Shown one piece after another: positions 1 through 12,909 of a stretch of 64,000 bases of DNA. Made by a program: the position numbers and the translations under genes. The notes under the pieces were generated by a model. It searched no databases, was not told the DNA's origin, and saw only the letters and a program-made list of their open reading frames with translations. This DNA is from Sindora glabra (taxonomy: Eukaryota > Streptophyta > Magnoliopsida > Fabales > Fabaceae): positions 67,047,283 to 67,111,282 of the forward strand of contig CM035235.1 in assembly GCA_020226215.1 (NCBI GenBank). Reading direction: 5' to 3'. Every line of letters starts with the position of its first letter. Positions within the stretch are counted from its first letter, which is position 1.

Positions 1-3000
1 CTTCTTCAACAGCTTATCATGCAAAATAATGGTTTATTAATAAGCTTGATCGTTGAGGATGATGATGTCAAGATGGTTTTCAAATCCATTGCTTGCTATG
101 AAAAATACAATGATATTCCAGCACAGGGAAAGCAGAAACTACATGCTGTTGGTCGTATTCTCTATATTAGTGCCAAGACTTCAATTACTTGCTGCAATGT
201 TGTGTTTCAAAGTCTTTTCTCCCTGCTGATGGATACTTTGGAATCTTCCAGAAGAAACTTAGATAGCTTGCCAAAGGATGACGGTTTACCACCCCAGAGG
301 CTTAACTCTGGATTCCTATATCTGTGCATTGAACTACTTGCAGGATGCAGAGATTTGATTGCTTCATCTGAGGTGGAGGCTCTGCATTATGATCCTGAGA
401 AAGAGGCCTGCTGCATCATGATTCATGGTTTTTCAGCTTCATTATTCAGGGCCTTTGGTTCTGCCTGGGTAGGAAGTCCTGGTGATCTCCCTCATGATCC
501 AGATATATACATTGGAGGTGATTTGCTCTTTCACTATATGAGCATAATGTTATCTGACAGCTCAGTCAATTTTATTGTTTCCTTAATTTCAATTGAATTT
601 TGCATTCTCAATTAAGTTGCTTATCAGTTAAAAAAACCTTGAGTCATGAACTAATGAGGTATTTTTGTTTAGTATAGTTCCTAAGTTCTTAGTTTTATAA
701 AATTGTCATCACATGGTTCCAATATGGTGAAGCTCTCAAGCATAGTTATTAAACCCTGACTGACCTGACTGGTTCAACTAGTAAACCAATGGTCGGTCCA
801 GTCTGGGTCACGCCATTAGACCAGTTTTGCATATGAACCGGGAAAAAACTAGTTTAACCAGTGGTTTTTTTATTAAACCTGTTGAACCATTGTATTATAT
901 TTCATTGGTAGCTTTTAAAAAAATTCTTATTTGATTATGAGATTTTTATGTGACCTTGAGTCATTTCCTTTCTATTATCATGTTTTGATGAACCATAATA
1001 TGAACTTATTATTGTTCTACTAATTGAATGTGTGTATTTTTTAGTATTTTTCATATTTTTTATATTATAAGCAGTTCAACCAATAACCTATTGGTTGAAC
1101 CAGTGACCCAATAAACTGAACTCTTGTCCAGTTTAATATCCGATCTGGTTTTAATAACTATGCTGTCAAGCTTGTATCACATGCACTGCTCTTGAATTAT
1201 TTCTTCAGAATGCTTAATCCTTTGCTCTTTGGTACTAATATGCAGTGAAAGGCTTGCAGATACTAGCTATGTATCCTGGAGATGACTTTCCGGTACCAAA
1301 ATTGCTATTTGAGAATATTTTGAGGAAATTTATGTCAATTATCACAGAGGATTTTAACAAAGTGATACTGTGGCAAGCAGCTTTAAACGGATTAGTTCAT
1401 ATTGGCTCATTTATTGCAAACTTTTATGAGTCTGAGAAGGCTATGAGCTACAGGCATCTTGTCATAAAAAAAATTGTGGATCTGCTGTCTCTTGATGATT
1501 CCATGATGCCCTTTTCATTCAAAGTACAAGCATTATCTGATATAAGCATGACTGAAATCAGATATATGCGGAACATCTTGCATGGATTGGAAGAGGCTGT
1601 ATTAGCTAATCTTTTGGAGGTTTATGTATGTGCATAACACCAGTACTCTATCTGCTAAATCATTTCTTTCAAAAAAATAATTGAATATCCTTACTACTCA
1701 GCAATAGGTCTTTGTGGTGCTATTTTTCTATTTGTGCTCCTCTGTTTTATTTATTTATTTATTTATTTTAATATATATATATATATATTTTGAAATTGGG
1801 AAAAATGCAAAATACCTCTTGGATTTTGCCCCTTCCATCTTTGAAAACTTGGAAATCAAACCCTTAAATTACACAAAATTTGGAATTAACACTTATCATC
1901 TACTTAATTAACCATTTTATTAAATTACACGATTCCTTTATAAATTTTTTAAACAAGAATTGCAATATATTGTTTGTTGGTTTATCTTGGCATATGTCCA
2001 CACATAATTACATTGTGATATGATTAAAACTATATTGGATATATGAAATTTTAATTAAATACTTGAAAATTAGTTGTGAAATTATGTGCAAAAAATGATG
2101 AGGTAAATCAACATACAATAATATTGTGGTTCTTGCTTAAAAAGTATTAAAAAATTATGTAATTTAGTAAAATGGTTAATTAAGTGAATGATGGTTGTTA
2201 ATTTCAAGTTTTATGTAGTTTAAGGGTTTAATTTCTAAGTTTTCAAATTTGAAGGGGGTAAAGTCCAACCACCTCAAAGATAAAAGGGGTATTTTATATT
2301 TTTCCCTTTGAAATTTGTGTTTGTGTTTGTGTTCTTTGTTCAATGAGTAGAAATAGAAATGAATATCAGTTGATTGTGTTGAAGCCTTGATGGCACAAAC
2401 TCATCAGCTAAAGATACTTCCCAATTTATTTATTATGTAATTGCTTTAATATATGTGCCTGTGTTGAATATTCTTATGGTACTCATTTTTCTGATGATTG
2501 AATTTTATTTTTTTAAAATATTTGTTCATCTAGGTCCATGGAAATGTGAGGTCTGCTGCAATTGCCATTCAGCTTTTGGAATGCTTCTCATGCAAGTTGC
2601 TTCCTTGGTATTTATTTTTATTAAAGGGCTTATCATTTTTCATTTTGTTGGAATTGTAGTCTGTACTCTGTTTCCTTAGACACAGCAACTTGGTCAGAAA
2701 GATTTCAGAATATAGTTCTTTAACTCTCCCAGCATTCACATCTTTTTTCCTATGATGGCTAGTGACATGTGGAATCATCATTGTACATGGTTTTAATTAT
2801 TGGCCTTGCCTTGGAATGAAACATGTATGCTAATCATCTGAAACATGTTTATTGTCCATATTCTAGATACATTTTCTTGACTTATAACCTCCTTGGAACT
2901 CTTTATTTCTGGGATTTGTTTAATACCAAAAATAAGAAACAAAGGTTTGAGAGCTCTCTCTCATACTAACACATGTGCACGCATAGTTGCCTTGTCAACT

Positions 3001-6000
3001 GTAGTTTCTGGTGTCATTTCTGTGTGCAAGTGGGATATGCACTTGACATGATTTGCAGATTTAGTCTGAAATTTTGAATTAAATTGCACAGGATTAATGA
3101 ATACAGAAATTTGGAGGAGTCTGTGGTGCAATTTGCTGTTGGCATTTGGATCCAAATAGGAAACTGCCTGGAAAATAGCAGCCTTTTGGAGAAAAAGGTT
3201 TGAATAGCTTTGGCTCCCATGTACTAATTATCTTTGATAATTTATGGGGATTTTTTTTTTTTTTAATTATTGACATTTGTCAAGAACCTAAATTCTGGAC
3301 AATCAATGAAGAATGATAAGTTTCTACTTTTACTTCAGGAGCTTCTTGAGGCAATCATGAAAGTGATGAGACTTTCTGTCAGAGGCTGTTCTGTGGACAG
3401 TCAGAATACTATAGTTCAAAAAGCTTACAGTATACTTTCTTCCCACACTAATTTTCAGATTAATGAACTTGAAAGATTGCCACTTATTCCGGGAAAATAT
3501 GATATTTGCTATAGAGATGAATGGATTATATCAGTATTTGCATCAGTAGTTATAGCAGTTTGCCCCCAAACGCTTATTCCAAATTCAGGAGGAGTATTGC
3601 ATCTATTCATGATAAGTCTCCTTGGGGGTGTTGTTCCAGCTGCACAAGCCTTGGGTTCTATGATAAACAAATTGGCTTCTTCAAAATGTAATGGTGCAGA
3701 GGTCTTAAGTGGTCCAAATCTTGAAGAAGCTCTGGATATCATTTTTAAGACAAAAGTTAGTATTGATATCTTACAAAGAGGTAGCGGAATAAATAATGGC
3801 AATGAAATGGTTCTTACTGATTTATGCCTTGGCCCTGGAATTGATAGACTGCTTCAGATCAATGCCATCTGTGGTCTCGCATGGGTTGGTAAAGGTTTGC
3901 TTCTGCGTGGTCATGAAAAGCTTAAAGATGTCACAATGATTTTGGTGGCCTGCTTAACATCAGGCACAGAAAGTGTCTCAACTTCAGTCCAAGATGCATT
4001 AGAAAATACTGATGAGCTGAATTGGGATCCTTCAGTATTGAAATGTGCTGCTGATGCTTTTCATATTCTTCTGAGTGATTCTGAGGTTTGTTTGAACAGA
4101 CAATATCATGCTGTTATACGACCACTCTTTAAGCAGCGCTTCTTTTCTTCTATGATGCCTATAATTCAGCAGTTGATTTCAAAGCCCCATTCATCATTCT
4201 CAAGGTAGATCTGCTTTTTTTTTCCTTTTTCTTAGCACTAGTATTTTTGTTAAGTTCATGGTCCACTGTTCATATGTGAACCTGCAATGTTGATATAGTG
4301 AATCAAATGTTCTACGTGGAGTTTGACTTTCTTAGTCTGTTAGAATTGGGTTCAATTCCCCAAAAGGACTTATATATAATATATGTACTGTATGGGGAAT
4401 GTGGCTATGAGCTATTCACCTGTTCCCCCTTGCCCCCAGCAAATACCTTTTTCCACCATTGCAAATGGTTATCTCTAAACTGCTGTATGTTATGATCTCA
4501 GATTGTTGCTGTATCGAGCTTGTGGACATATCATGTCAAATACTCCACTTATTGTTATTATGAGTGAAGCTAAAAAGGTTACTTTTAGAAATAAAATTTG
4601 ATTTAATTATATATCATGATGAGTTTCTTGATCTAGTACTTTATTAAAGTAACATACGATGCATATTTTGCAGCTCATACCAGTTCTTGTGGAGTGCCTG
4701 TTAATGTTAACTGAGGATATTCAAGATAAAGATATGTTGTATGGCCTTCTACTTGTTTTATCTGGGATATTGACTGAGAAGAGTGGTAATATTTTTATTT
4801 CTTCATTTTTCCTTTCCTAATGTTGCCGTGTATTTTAAAGATATGGTTGTTCATTGGTTCTTTGCTTCTCATTTAGCTGTTTATTTTTTATTCTCTTTCT
4901 ACATTAATTTGTGTATGTGCACTTGCATTGCATCCATTCCTTGGGAGAAAGAAAATGGTAAACATTTGATTATGCCAAAGTTTTCAAATCAGATGTTGCA
5001 GATAGACAGGCACATGACTTAAGATCATTGATTATACTTTTCGTTGAAATGCTGATAGTCACATGGCATCAGAGGAATGTAGCGAAAACTAGGAAGCATT
5101 GAGAGACCAGTTTATTTCTTTCTCCATTTTAATTCTATTATGATTGCTGTGTGGGCAAGGAACTGGATGATGTTGGTAATCTTTATGAGAATAGTTACCG
5201 ACTGGTACATGCTATATGTAACTTGTTCACCTCGTGTGAGATATCTTTCAAGACTATCAGATTATGATTCATGAATAATTTATGTTTAATCATGCAGGAC
5301 AAGAAGCTGTCACGGAAAATGCACATATTATTATCAATTGTCTGATTAGGCTTATGCATTACCCTCACAAAACGGTATTAAGAGTTTTCTCTGTTACTGA
5401 TTTGTATCGTGTGAGGACAAATATTTGCTTATTTGTATTCCCTCAGACATGTCGTAGTGGATAGTCTAGAGGCATATCTGATACTGGGTTATGTTGAGCC
5501 TACAAGAGATGTTTAAAACTTTCGGTCTCCGTTGAATGCAAGCTGCCTCTACAAAGTTTATTTTTATTGTTTTAACTTATTATCTACTTTGCAAAACAAC
5601 CATCCTGTAAGTGAAGAACTCTTAACTAAAGAATTGTAACATTTCATTATTACCTTTGGAACCTTCTTGTCTTAAATAGCACAAGTGCCTGGAAATGAAT
5701 TTTATGGCGAATTTCTCCTTTTCTTTGTCCAGCTTGTTCGAGAGACAGCAATTCAATGTCTTGCTGCCATGTCTGAACTGCCCCATGTGCGAATCTATCC
5801 TATGAGAATCCAGGTTAGTTTTATAACAGCAGTGGTTTTTTGCTTATAGGTGAGAATGTCCAGCCTGATTTTTACTTTCCTTTCTGTGCGATGTTTCGAA
5901 TGAATTTGATCCCGAGTGCCTAGCATTCACCTCTTTTTACTCACAATTGTGATCATGAACGTGTCACTGTTATTTTTCATATTTAAATTTTAATCATGTT

Positions 6001-6291
6001 CATTATATTAGGTTAGCCGATTTCATTTAGTAGAATATGATTTTATTGTTGTTGTTTCATTATATTAGGTACTACAAGCATTATCAAAGGCTCTTGATGA
6101 CACAAAAAGAGCCGTTCGCCAAGAAGCTGTCAGATGCCGACAAGCATGGTCAGAACTTTGATATGAACTTCTTTGACTTACCCTATATAAGATTGTTTGG
6201 TGCAGTAAATTTTGTGCTTGGTTTTGTTTAATGTTCCTCCTGATGGCCATTTGATAGGGCGTCAATTGCATCAAGGAGTCTTCATATTTGA
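1..6291 (+). CDS. MMS19: MMS19/MET18 homologue, 3' part (11 exons, start outside window)
   Basis: MMS19 is the HEAT-repeat adaptor of the cytosolic iron-sulfur assembly (CIA) targeting complex and hands clusters to nuclear DNA-metabolism enzymes. I read exons at 1-517, 1246-1625, 2534-2607, 3092-3197, 3339-4204, 4502-4577, 4674-4785, 5298-5374, 5733-5813, 6069-6148 and 6258-6291. All introns are GT/AG and all phases agree, giving 800 residues in one frame from base 1 to the TGA at 6289-6291. Family hallmarks are LQILAMYPGDDFP, NIMSNTP-like helices and the C-terminal HEAT segment with VRETAIQCLAAM, HVRIYPMRIQ and RAVRQEAVRCRQAW, ending ASIASRSLH plus one residue. Plant MMS19 is about 1,130 residues, so roughly the N-terminal 30% lies left of the window. 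Small exons of 34-112 bp near the end are missed by ORF calling. Introns 1 and 2 hold transposon remnants. No lesion is seen. Confidence 0.93.
741..1162. mobile_element. hAT-like MITE in MMS19 intron 1
   Basis: The ends are inverted copies: CATAGTTATTAAACC at the left and GGTTTTAATAACTATG at the right, with further inverted similarity inside (GGTTCAAC/GTTGAACC blocks). The flanks 733-740 (CTCTCAAG) and 1163-1170 (CTGTCAAG) match at 7 of 8 bases, which suits the 8-bp target duplication of hAT elements. It has no coding capacity. The family name is inferred from TSD length only. Confidence 0.7.
1798..2306. mobile_element. Mutator-like foldback MITE in MMS19 intron 2
   Basis: A 509-bp element whose two arms (about 1798-1929 and 2159-2306) are reverse complements over roughly 130 bp with modest divergence. 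It begins GGGAAAAATGCAAAATACC and ends with the matching inverted sequence. It is flanked by a perfect 9-bp direct repeat, TTTGAAATT, at 1789-1797 and 2307-2315. Long TIRs plus a 9-bp TSD are the signature of Mutator-like (MULE) non-autonomous elements. No transposase is encoded. Confidence 0.82.
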
Positions 6292-7689
6292 AGTTGAAGG
6301 CTACCTTTACTTCCAGCCAACTCGGAGCTATTTAGACCATCAATTTTAGTTGAGGTTTTTCAACATAGTAAATGCCACAAAAGAAACCTATTGTTCAGAT
6401 GTAAATTAACATTTGTAGATATCATTGTATGTTAGTGGAGTGGCAGCAGTAGTATGTTGCATCAACTCAAGCCAGAGCTGTTGCCAACGCTTGCGTGAAT
6501 GCCAAGTGAATTGAATATTATATAAGAACTGGATCCTGCAATTTTTGGAAATTGAGAGAAAAATATGCTATGCGTAAATTTAGTGATGTGCCGAGATATA
6601 TGGGGTTCCGTGGTAATTAATTTCTCAAAATTTTCTTTTCATTAAATTTTTTTTGGGCGGTTTGTGTGTATAATGATCAGAGTGATGAGGAAAATATTTT
6701 AGGTATTGAAAATGAGTTATGAAATTAAATTTCAAATTTTTTATATTTATTAAATTAAATTTTACAAGTTTGTTTTATTATCTTGTATTTAATAATAATT
6801 TTTTATTTTAATTAGGAACTCAATTACAAATCTCATTTTTTTGCATATGACATTATTTGGAGTGGTAACTTATTATGTACCACATGTACAAAATCAAGAG
6901 TTTGAACAAGAGTTTAAACATAACGAAAAATAAAAATTCTAAAGTAATATTAGAAGAAAAACAAGAATCAACTTCATTTGATGACATTTGTGGCCGATAG
7001 CTGTAGTCAGCAACAAAGAAGCATTTTACTCTATACATAGTGATTTATCATTTAAGAAAATTAATATTATATTTATTATTTTCTTTCAAATATTATTTTT
7101 TACTATCTGATTATTTATAACTTTATTATCAAATGACTTTTAATAAAAAATATATTAATAAATTATAATCCGTCTCCTAAAATTAAATTATTGATAACCT
7201 TTCTTAATACTTATATGTTTATCTTAAATCATACTTAAAAAAGAATGAAAAGAACACATTTACAGCTAAAAATTGCAAGTTCGTTCGATCCCAAGTGACT
7301 GTAAATTGATTATAGTCATGTTAACAGAGCTAATTAATTCATCCGATTTAATTATTTTAACCAAATGCAGTATAGATCAAATCGATCAACCGTCAATTAG
7401 TTCAACTAAACTAATCGATCCATCTTGATTTTGATTTATTGTCCGATTCACTTCTAAAGGAAGTTTAGCTTCCAAGAGATCCCCACTGTCAGAGAAATGG
7501 GTTATAGACAGACACAGGAATGAAATCGATCATTGATTAGAAGTTAAATTCCTTGATTATTGCATGTATTTAATAATTTATTCACTTCTACTATTATCCA
7601 AAAAAAAAGTGTCTACCAAAACTGATTCACACTGACTTTACATTTACCCTCCGCAAGACCTTTTCTATTATTATATGGTAGGAAGAAGC

Positions 7690-7842
7690 TATGATACACC
7701 ACTAATACAACAGTGTATTAATATATTACTAGATCTGACTATTGATTAATTTTATCTTTTTAAAAAGTCAAATTCTGCACGTTTAATCAATAATAATCAG
7801 ATCTAGTAGTGCAGTTGTACACCACTGTACTATAAAATTTTC
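7690..7842. mobile_element. Small foldback / MITE-like element
   Basis: The inner arms ACTAGATCTGA..ATTGATTAA and TTAATCAAT..TCAGATCTAGT are inverted repeats of about 22 bp around a short AT-rich spacer. Outside them both ends carry TACACCACT motifs, with imperfect inverted symmetry. Related sequences (ATGATACACCA...GGTGGTATA) occur at about 50757-50946 and, more weakly, at 24485-24650. The exact ends and TSD are not clear. Confidence 0.45.
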
Positions 7843-7861
7843 CTCACATGGTATTGAAAGC

Positions 7862-7985
7862 AAATCTTAACTATTTAAACCGCCTACAATCTAAGCATAC
7901 AGTATTTTATCACTATTGCCTTCTCGCACAAGGCAACTTCCACTATGAGTTAAGCTAACCACTCTGCGACCAACACTTGACTGCA
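7862..7985 (-). repeat. Possible tRNA-derived SINE or tRNA-like fragment
   Basis: On the minus strand the block opens with GGTCGCAGAGTGGTTAGC, which resembles the D-arm/A-box of a tRNA-derived Pol III promoter. A clear B box is not visible further on. The block is too degenerate to be a functional tRNA. It could equally be chance similarity. Confidence 0.25.
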
Positions 7986-8053
7986 ACTTCATTGGGCATA
8001 CTGGCTAAAAGGAAGCAACAGCATTTGCATAAAAAAATAAATAAATAATAAAA

Positions 8054-11000
8054 TCAATCAGACATGTAATCTTCTGCTCCACTAGATTGGTAATTGTCCT
8101 GGTGTTCTGCATCTCTATCTTGATGTTCTACAGCATCATCCATATCTAGATCCCTCCTCTTTGATTTTAAAGCACTGCCCTTTAAATTCGAGTAAACCTG
8201 ATAAAGCATAATCAAAGAAATTGTTTTAACTAACTCAAATACAATAATCATGGCAAAAAAAAAAAAAAAAGGTTTAAATATAGATATAATGTCTCACCCC
8301 TGAATCTTTCTGTTCAATTATAGCAACACTAGACCTCCGCCTTACAGTCACTTTTGAAGGTATTGGAAATTGCCCATGTTCGTCACCCGATCTTCCCTCT
8401 TTGGCCCTCTTTTTTCTCAATACAAGTTTTTTAGGAAGAGGCTGCATATCAAGTAACAAAATAAACAACTTAGTCGTCACTAATCAAGAAAATGTTTGGT
8501 GGCACATAGATTAACCAAGGCATAGATATTGGTTCCAGGAAATACCAAATAGCGCGCCTCTGACTCGTCAAATGATACAAGGTATGTCGTAGGGTCATCT
8601 ACATCATCACCTCGAACCTGTTTGGAAGGAAAATTGCATAAGCATGCATTTCAGTACTGTAAGAACGAGGTTTATAATTTGGAAGTGGCTGCAGGAATCT
8701 TTCAATAAATCACATTGCAGTTTTTAATCTAGAACTTCCAATTCAGAATTGTTGCCACTTACATCCCAATGATATTCGCGAACCCAAGAATACGAGACTT
8801 CTTCATTTTCATCATAAATATCTCTTGACAGCTGCCATCACAAGTATAGATGAATTTTAAGTTATTTCCAAAATTACTTGTAATAATGTCTCAAAACAGA
8901 AATGCAGAATTGCATACTTAAATTTCAACATTTACCTCTCCTGGTGCTGGGGCCAGGTATGCTAAAAATTTCTCAGGGTTTGCAGGATCTGAACCAACAC
9001 AAGTTTTCATAATTGCCTGCGGATGACAAATCATAAGAATCAACATATAACACAATCAACACCATTTCCTGAATATATTCTAATAGTTTTTACATGCAAG
9101 TGCACAAACACGAGCTAGGATACCATCAATGCCATATTTGGCTTGAGCCTTGAACATACCCATTATATTTCTTAACTTCATACAGTAGACAATTCTACAA
9201 TAGTACCATAGTGCCAAAATTTTTTTTCATGAAAACTAAACCCATTCCATATAATGTTACAAAGGGGGGAAAAAGGATAGATTGTCAAGCATCTGCCAAA
9301 TAGCTGGAAGTAATCTTATAATCCACTTTCTCAGCATTACTTTTAGGTAGTTAATATCTGGGTTAAAGGAAGAAGTCATGTCAACAAAAAGCAGACTTCT
9401 AGCCCAGATACAGCCACTTCAGGTTTTAATAGAACTCAATCTACAAATAAAATTACAGGCAACAACTTATGATTCTCTTTAAAGTGAACTAGATCACTTG
9501 CCCAACTTAATTAAACTTGATTGTCATGGCATAGACATATTAAAAAAATCAATGACAAACATTGCATTGTTAAGCACCTATACTTATCAAGCATGAAGAG
9601 CAGAAATCCAAAACTTTGAAGAGACAGACATCTCCAAAGCATATGACATCAAAACATAAGAACGAAAATTAACAAGACAGACGAGATATCCAAATAGTTG
9701 CAGTATACGATTTTTCTAACAGTCAGATGCACTATTTTAATTCAATGTCTTGTTCAGGAGTATCTACTTGCAAGTTTTTAATTAATAATCAGCATTTTCC
9801 ACTTCATGGGTTCAAGTATATTAATGGTGAAAAAGAGAACTGCTGATACTGAATTGTGCATGCAACTAAATCTCTGATCAAAGATATTTCTTAATTTTGC
9901 ATCCATGTTCATCCTACAATACAGCTTACCCTTGATTCATGAGCATCACGATCAGACTTGTCCAGCTTATTGTATATTTCAGAATCAGCAGTAGGAGAAT
10001 TATCAAATGCTGCAACAACAAACTGATCATCATACCTGCAAAGAAGGATGGCAGCAAATAGCTTAGTTAATACAAGCATGAATACAAGTACGTCCTGAAG
10101 CAATAATAAACTTCTGGTTTCAGAAGAATTGGATGTAAAAGTAACAGACAACAGATTAAAAGATTGCACTAGGTAAGTAAATCATCTCAATCCATTATTA
10201 AAAAAAAAAAAAAATAATTTATGATTCCATACCTATCTAAGTCAGGCAGCAGAGGCAGAACCTCAACAGGATACAAATTTTTATTAGTCGCATGAACAGG
10301 GTGTGACTTGGCTGCTTCAAAAGATGCTTCTATTTCCTTAATTTGTCTTTCCCTGAAATTGATTTTTATGGGTTGAGATATCAGCAACTGCTTTATATTA
10401 ATTTTGATGTATATGATAAACAATTCAACATCCGACACACCTGTTATTGAGATTTTCCAAAATGTTGCGGCCTCCCTTCATATCTCGCAGTTCTTTTGCT
10501 TGTTTTTCAGTCAAAGACTGCAACAATATGTAAGTTATTACTTCTATAGTGAACAACTCATCATTAAAGACACCGAAGACTAGTACCTGTTTGGTTGATT
10601 CCATGCTCAGAGGAGATATATATTGTGTTTTAACTAGCCAAGCAACTCCTTTATCAGTAGGTCTTTCTTTTCTTCTTATGCCATCTTTCTTTATAGGGGT
10701 TACTGTTTCATCATCTCGCAATAATTCTTCATCTTCCGGAGCCAGAGGTGGAACGACGCTAGGAGGACTACAAACAAAATATTATCAGAGCTTCCCATTC
10801 AGCATGAATCATCAATGTTTTTAGAACTATTAAAGAAGTTAAGGATAATACTTGTAGACACTGAGGTCCAGCAGGTCTAGAGGTATCCCAAGGTCAGGCT
10901 CCACAAAAAGTTTGGGTTTGTACATTTTCTCCAGGGAAGTGATAGTGTACTTTGAATATCTGCACAATGACGATATATTATACGAAATATACAAGCCACT

Positions 11001-12909
11001 TTAATAACTTTATCTTAGTTTAAGCATCAAGACACAATTTTCCAATAAAGCCAATCATGAAGATGTCACCCATTCTATATTATCAAAATTAATATCATCC
11101 CCCAGGATCTCCATATCTAAGTTCAATTCCAGCATTGTTTTCTGGAAGTTTTAAGTGACTTTTCGTCTTAACTTTCAAACAAACCTTCGGCAACTGCTCT
11201 TCTCACTTCTTTCATAAATGCTACTCTCAGTTCATATGTTCCATTTAGTCCTGCAAAACATTCTTCCACAGACACCAGATTTTGTAGTCTGGTTCACAAA
11301 TGTCCTATTAGGTTTTGTTATTTTATAGTTATTCGCTGTCTCACTAGATTGTTACTTTTCCTCATCATCTCCCTGTATTCTGAATATGCATCACTTAGAA
11401 CAGAATGAAAAACATCCTACAGTTAAGTCGAACAAAAAATGACATGTTGCAGAAAATTTGACAATAATGATGAACCACAACCATAGACATGCTACATAAA
11501 AAAAGTATCAAAATGAGAAAATAAGGCACATACTGATCCTTATCTTTCTTGAATGCCATAAGCTTGGGTTGTGCACTTGGATCTGGAAGTTCATTTCGGA
11601 ATCTTCAATGGGAGAACACATAAGACTGTATCAGTACTGGATGCCAAGAATACAAAAATGCTACTCAATTATAAATAATATAATATAATACAATGTAACT
11701 TGTGTGATTATCGATAAGACTGAAGATTAAGATGTAGAGGGACTTAAATAAAATAAACCCGAACATCAACTTAGAATACAACACCATACAAAACAAATTC
11801 CACAGCAAGCACAAAAATCATGAGCAAAGCCTTCAGAAAATAGTTTTTGCTGATACTAATACATGCATTGAGAGTAAGGAAAATGTAAAACTCAAAATCA
11901 ACTTCAACTCTCAACCCACTCACCTAAGCTTGCACAAAAACGTTGTGGGCTTTTTCAACCTATTTTCGATCCTCTCACCGCTCAATAAGGAAGTAGGTCT
12001 CTTTTCTCCAATTCGAGACCCAATAATTGAGCCATGGCCCTTCCCAGATGATAACATTTGGGTCTTCTGCAGACCGCTTTTCTGGGATTCCTTCAGCTGC
12101 TGCCCATGCCTTTCTTCATGTCTTTGCTTCTCAAATTCCCTCTTTTTTCTCAACCGTCTTTCTTCCTCTGTCTCAACCCTCCCAGGTGGCGCGTTTGGTT
12201 TCTTTGGCAGCATTGGATGACTAGCAGGCTTTTGGTGTTTAGAATGAGCCCCATGATTCAAATGCTCACGTCTGCCGGATGTTGATACCTCCTTCAGAGG
12301 CCCTTTATTGCGCTCATGTAATCGCCTCTCTTCATCAATTTGACCAAGTGGAGGAGCTGAAGAAGGAGGTGGTGAACTTGGAGGAGGAGGAGGAGGTGGG
12401 ATAGAAGAACTGGGTGGTGGAGATGAAGGTGGAGGCGGAGGAGGAGGAGGTTGCTGCTGGTTATATTGAGAATACTGATTAGAAGGGTAATACATAGAAG
12501 GACGTGGAGGCTGCATGCTCCCAGAACTCTGAGCAGGTGGCGGCGGTGGAGGAGGAGGGTATGAAGTTTCGGGGGGTGGTGGTGGTGGTGGTGCGGCTGG
12601 ATAGGGATACTGCTGATGGGAAGGAGGGGGTGGTGGATGAGGCTGTTGACCTCTTGGAGGACCATAATGCTGAGAAGTTGACCCATATCCACCATGATGA
12701 TAATTGGAATTTTGGGGCATCTGGTTGTAATTTTGGGGGAATGAAGTAGAGGGAGCTGAAGGCACACTACCATCGCCTCCAGCATAACCCCAGTTCTGAT
12801 TATACTGATTTCCATGGAGTTGAGGTTGGGGTCCTCTTGGTGCTATTGGGTTTTGACTTGGTGGCGCATTAAAAGAGGATTGTGGCAGAAAAGGCCTGTA
12901 AGAGGCCAT
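8054..12909 (-). CDS. ELF7: PAF1 homologue (Arabidopsis ELF7), Pol II-associated PAF1 complex subunit, 12 exons
   Basis: PAF1 is a scaffold subunit of the nuclear PAF1 complex, which travels with RNA polymerase II and supports H2B ubiquitination and H3K4/K36 methylation; loss of the Arabidopsis gene ELF7 causes early flowering. Exons from the 5' end: 12909-11924, 11602-11534, 10959-10852, 10767-10587, 10517-10441, 10352-10233, 10035-9930, 9016-8936, 8831-8763, 8617-8546, 8441-8298 and 8197-8054. All borders are GT/AG and phases agree, giving 718 residues. The ATG at 12907-12909 opens MASYRPFLPQ. Residues 1 to about 195 are Gln/Pro-rich with long Pro runs; about 195-315 are basic; the PAF1 core then starts at FLCKLRFRNELPDP and runs through KMYKPKLFVEPDLGIPLDLL and WVREYHWD. 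The tail is Lys/Arg-rich, then acidic, ending in GAEDYMSD. No lesion is visible. The Pro-rich leader makes it longer than the Arabidopsis protein. Confidence 0.95.

Larger units (their letters stand above)
6292..8053. other. Intergenic space between convergent genes
   Basis: This holds the 3' UTRs of MMS19 (from the left) and the PAF1 gene (from the right), then AT-rich sequence without credible ORFs. Within it are a small foldback at about 7690-7842 and a tRNA-like (SINE-like) stretch at about 7862-7985, listed separately. I see no third gene. Confidence 0.6.

Noticed and set aside
3509..3802. 97-codon minus-strand ORF
   Set aside because: Antisense shadow of the large MMS19 exon 3339-4204.
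12294..12815. 173-codon minus-strand ORF and several plus-strand ORFs (11930-12750) over the PAF1 first exon
   Set aside because: They are shadows of the GC-richer, proline-coding exon in other frames; only the frame starting at 12909 joins the downstream exons.
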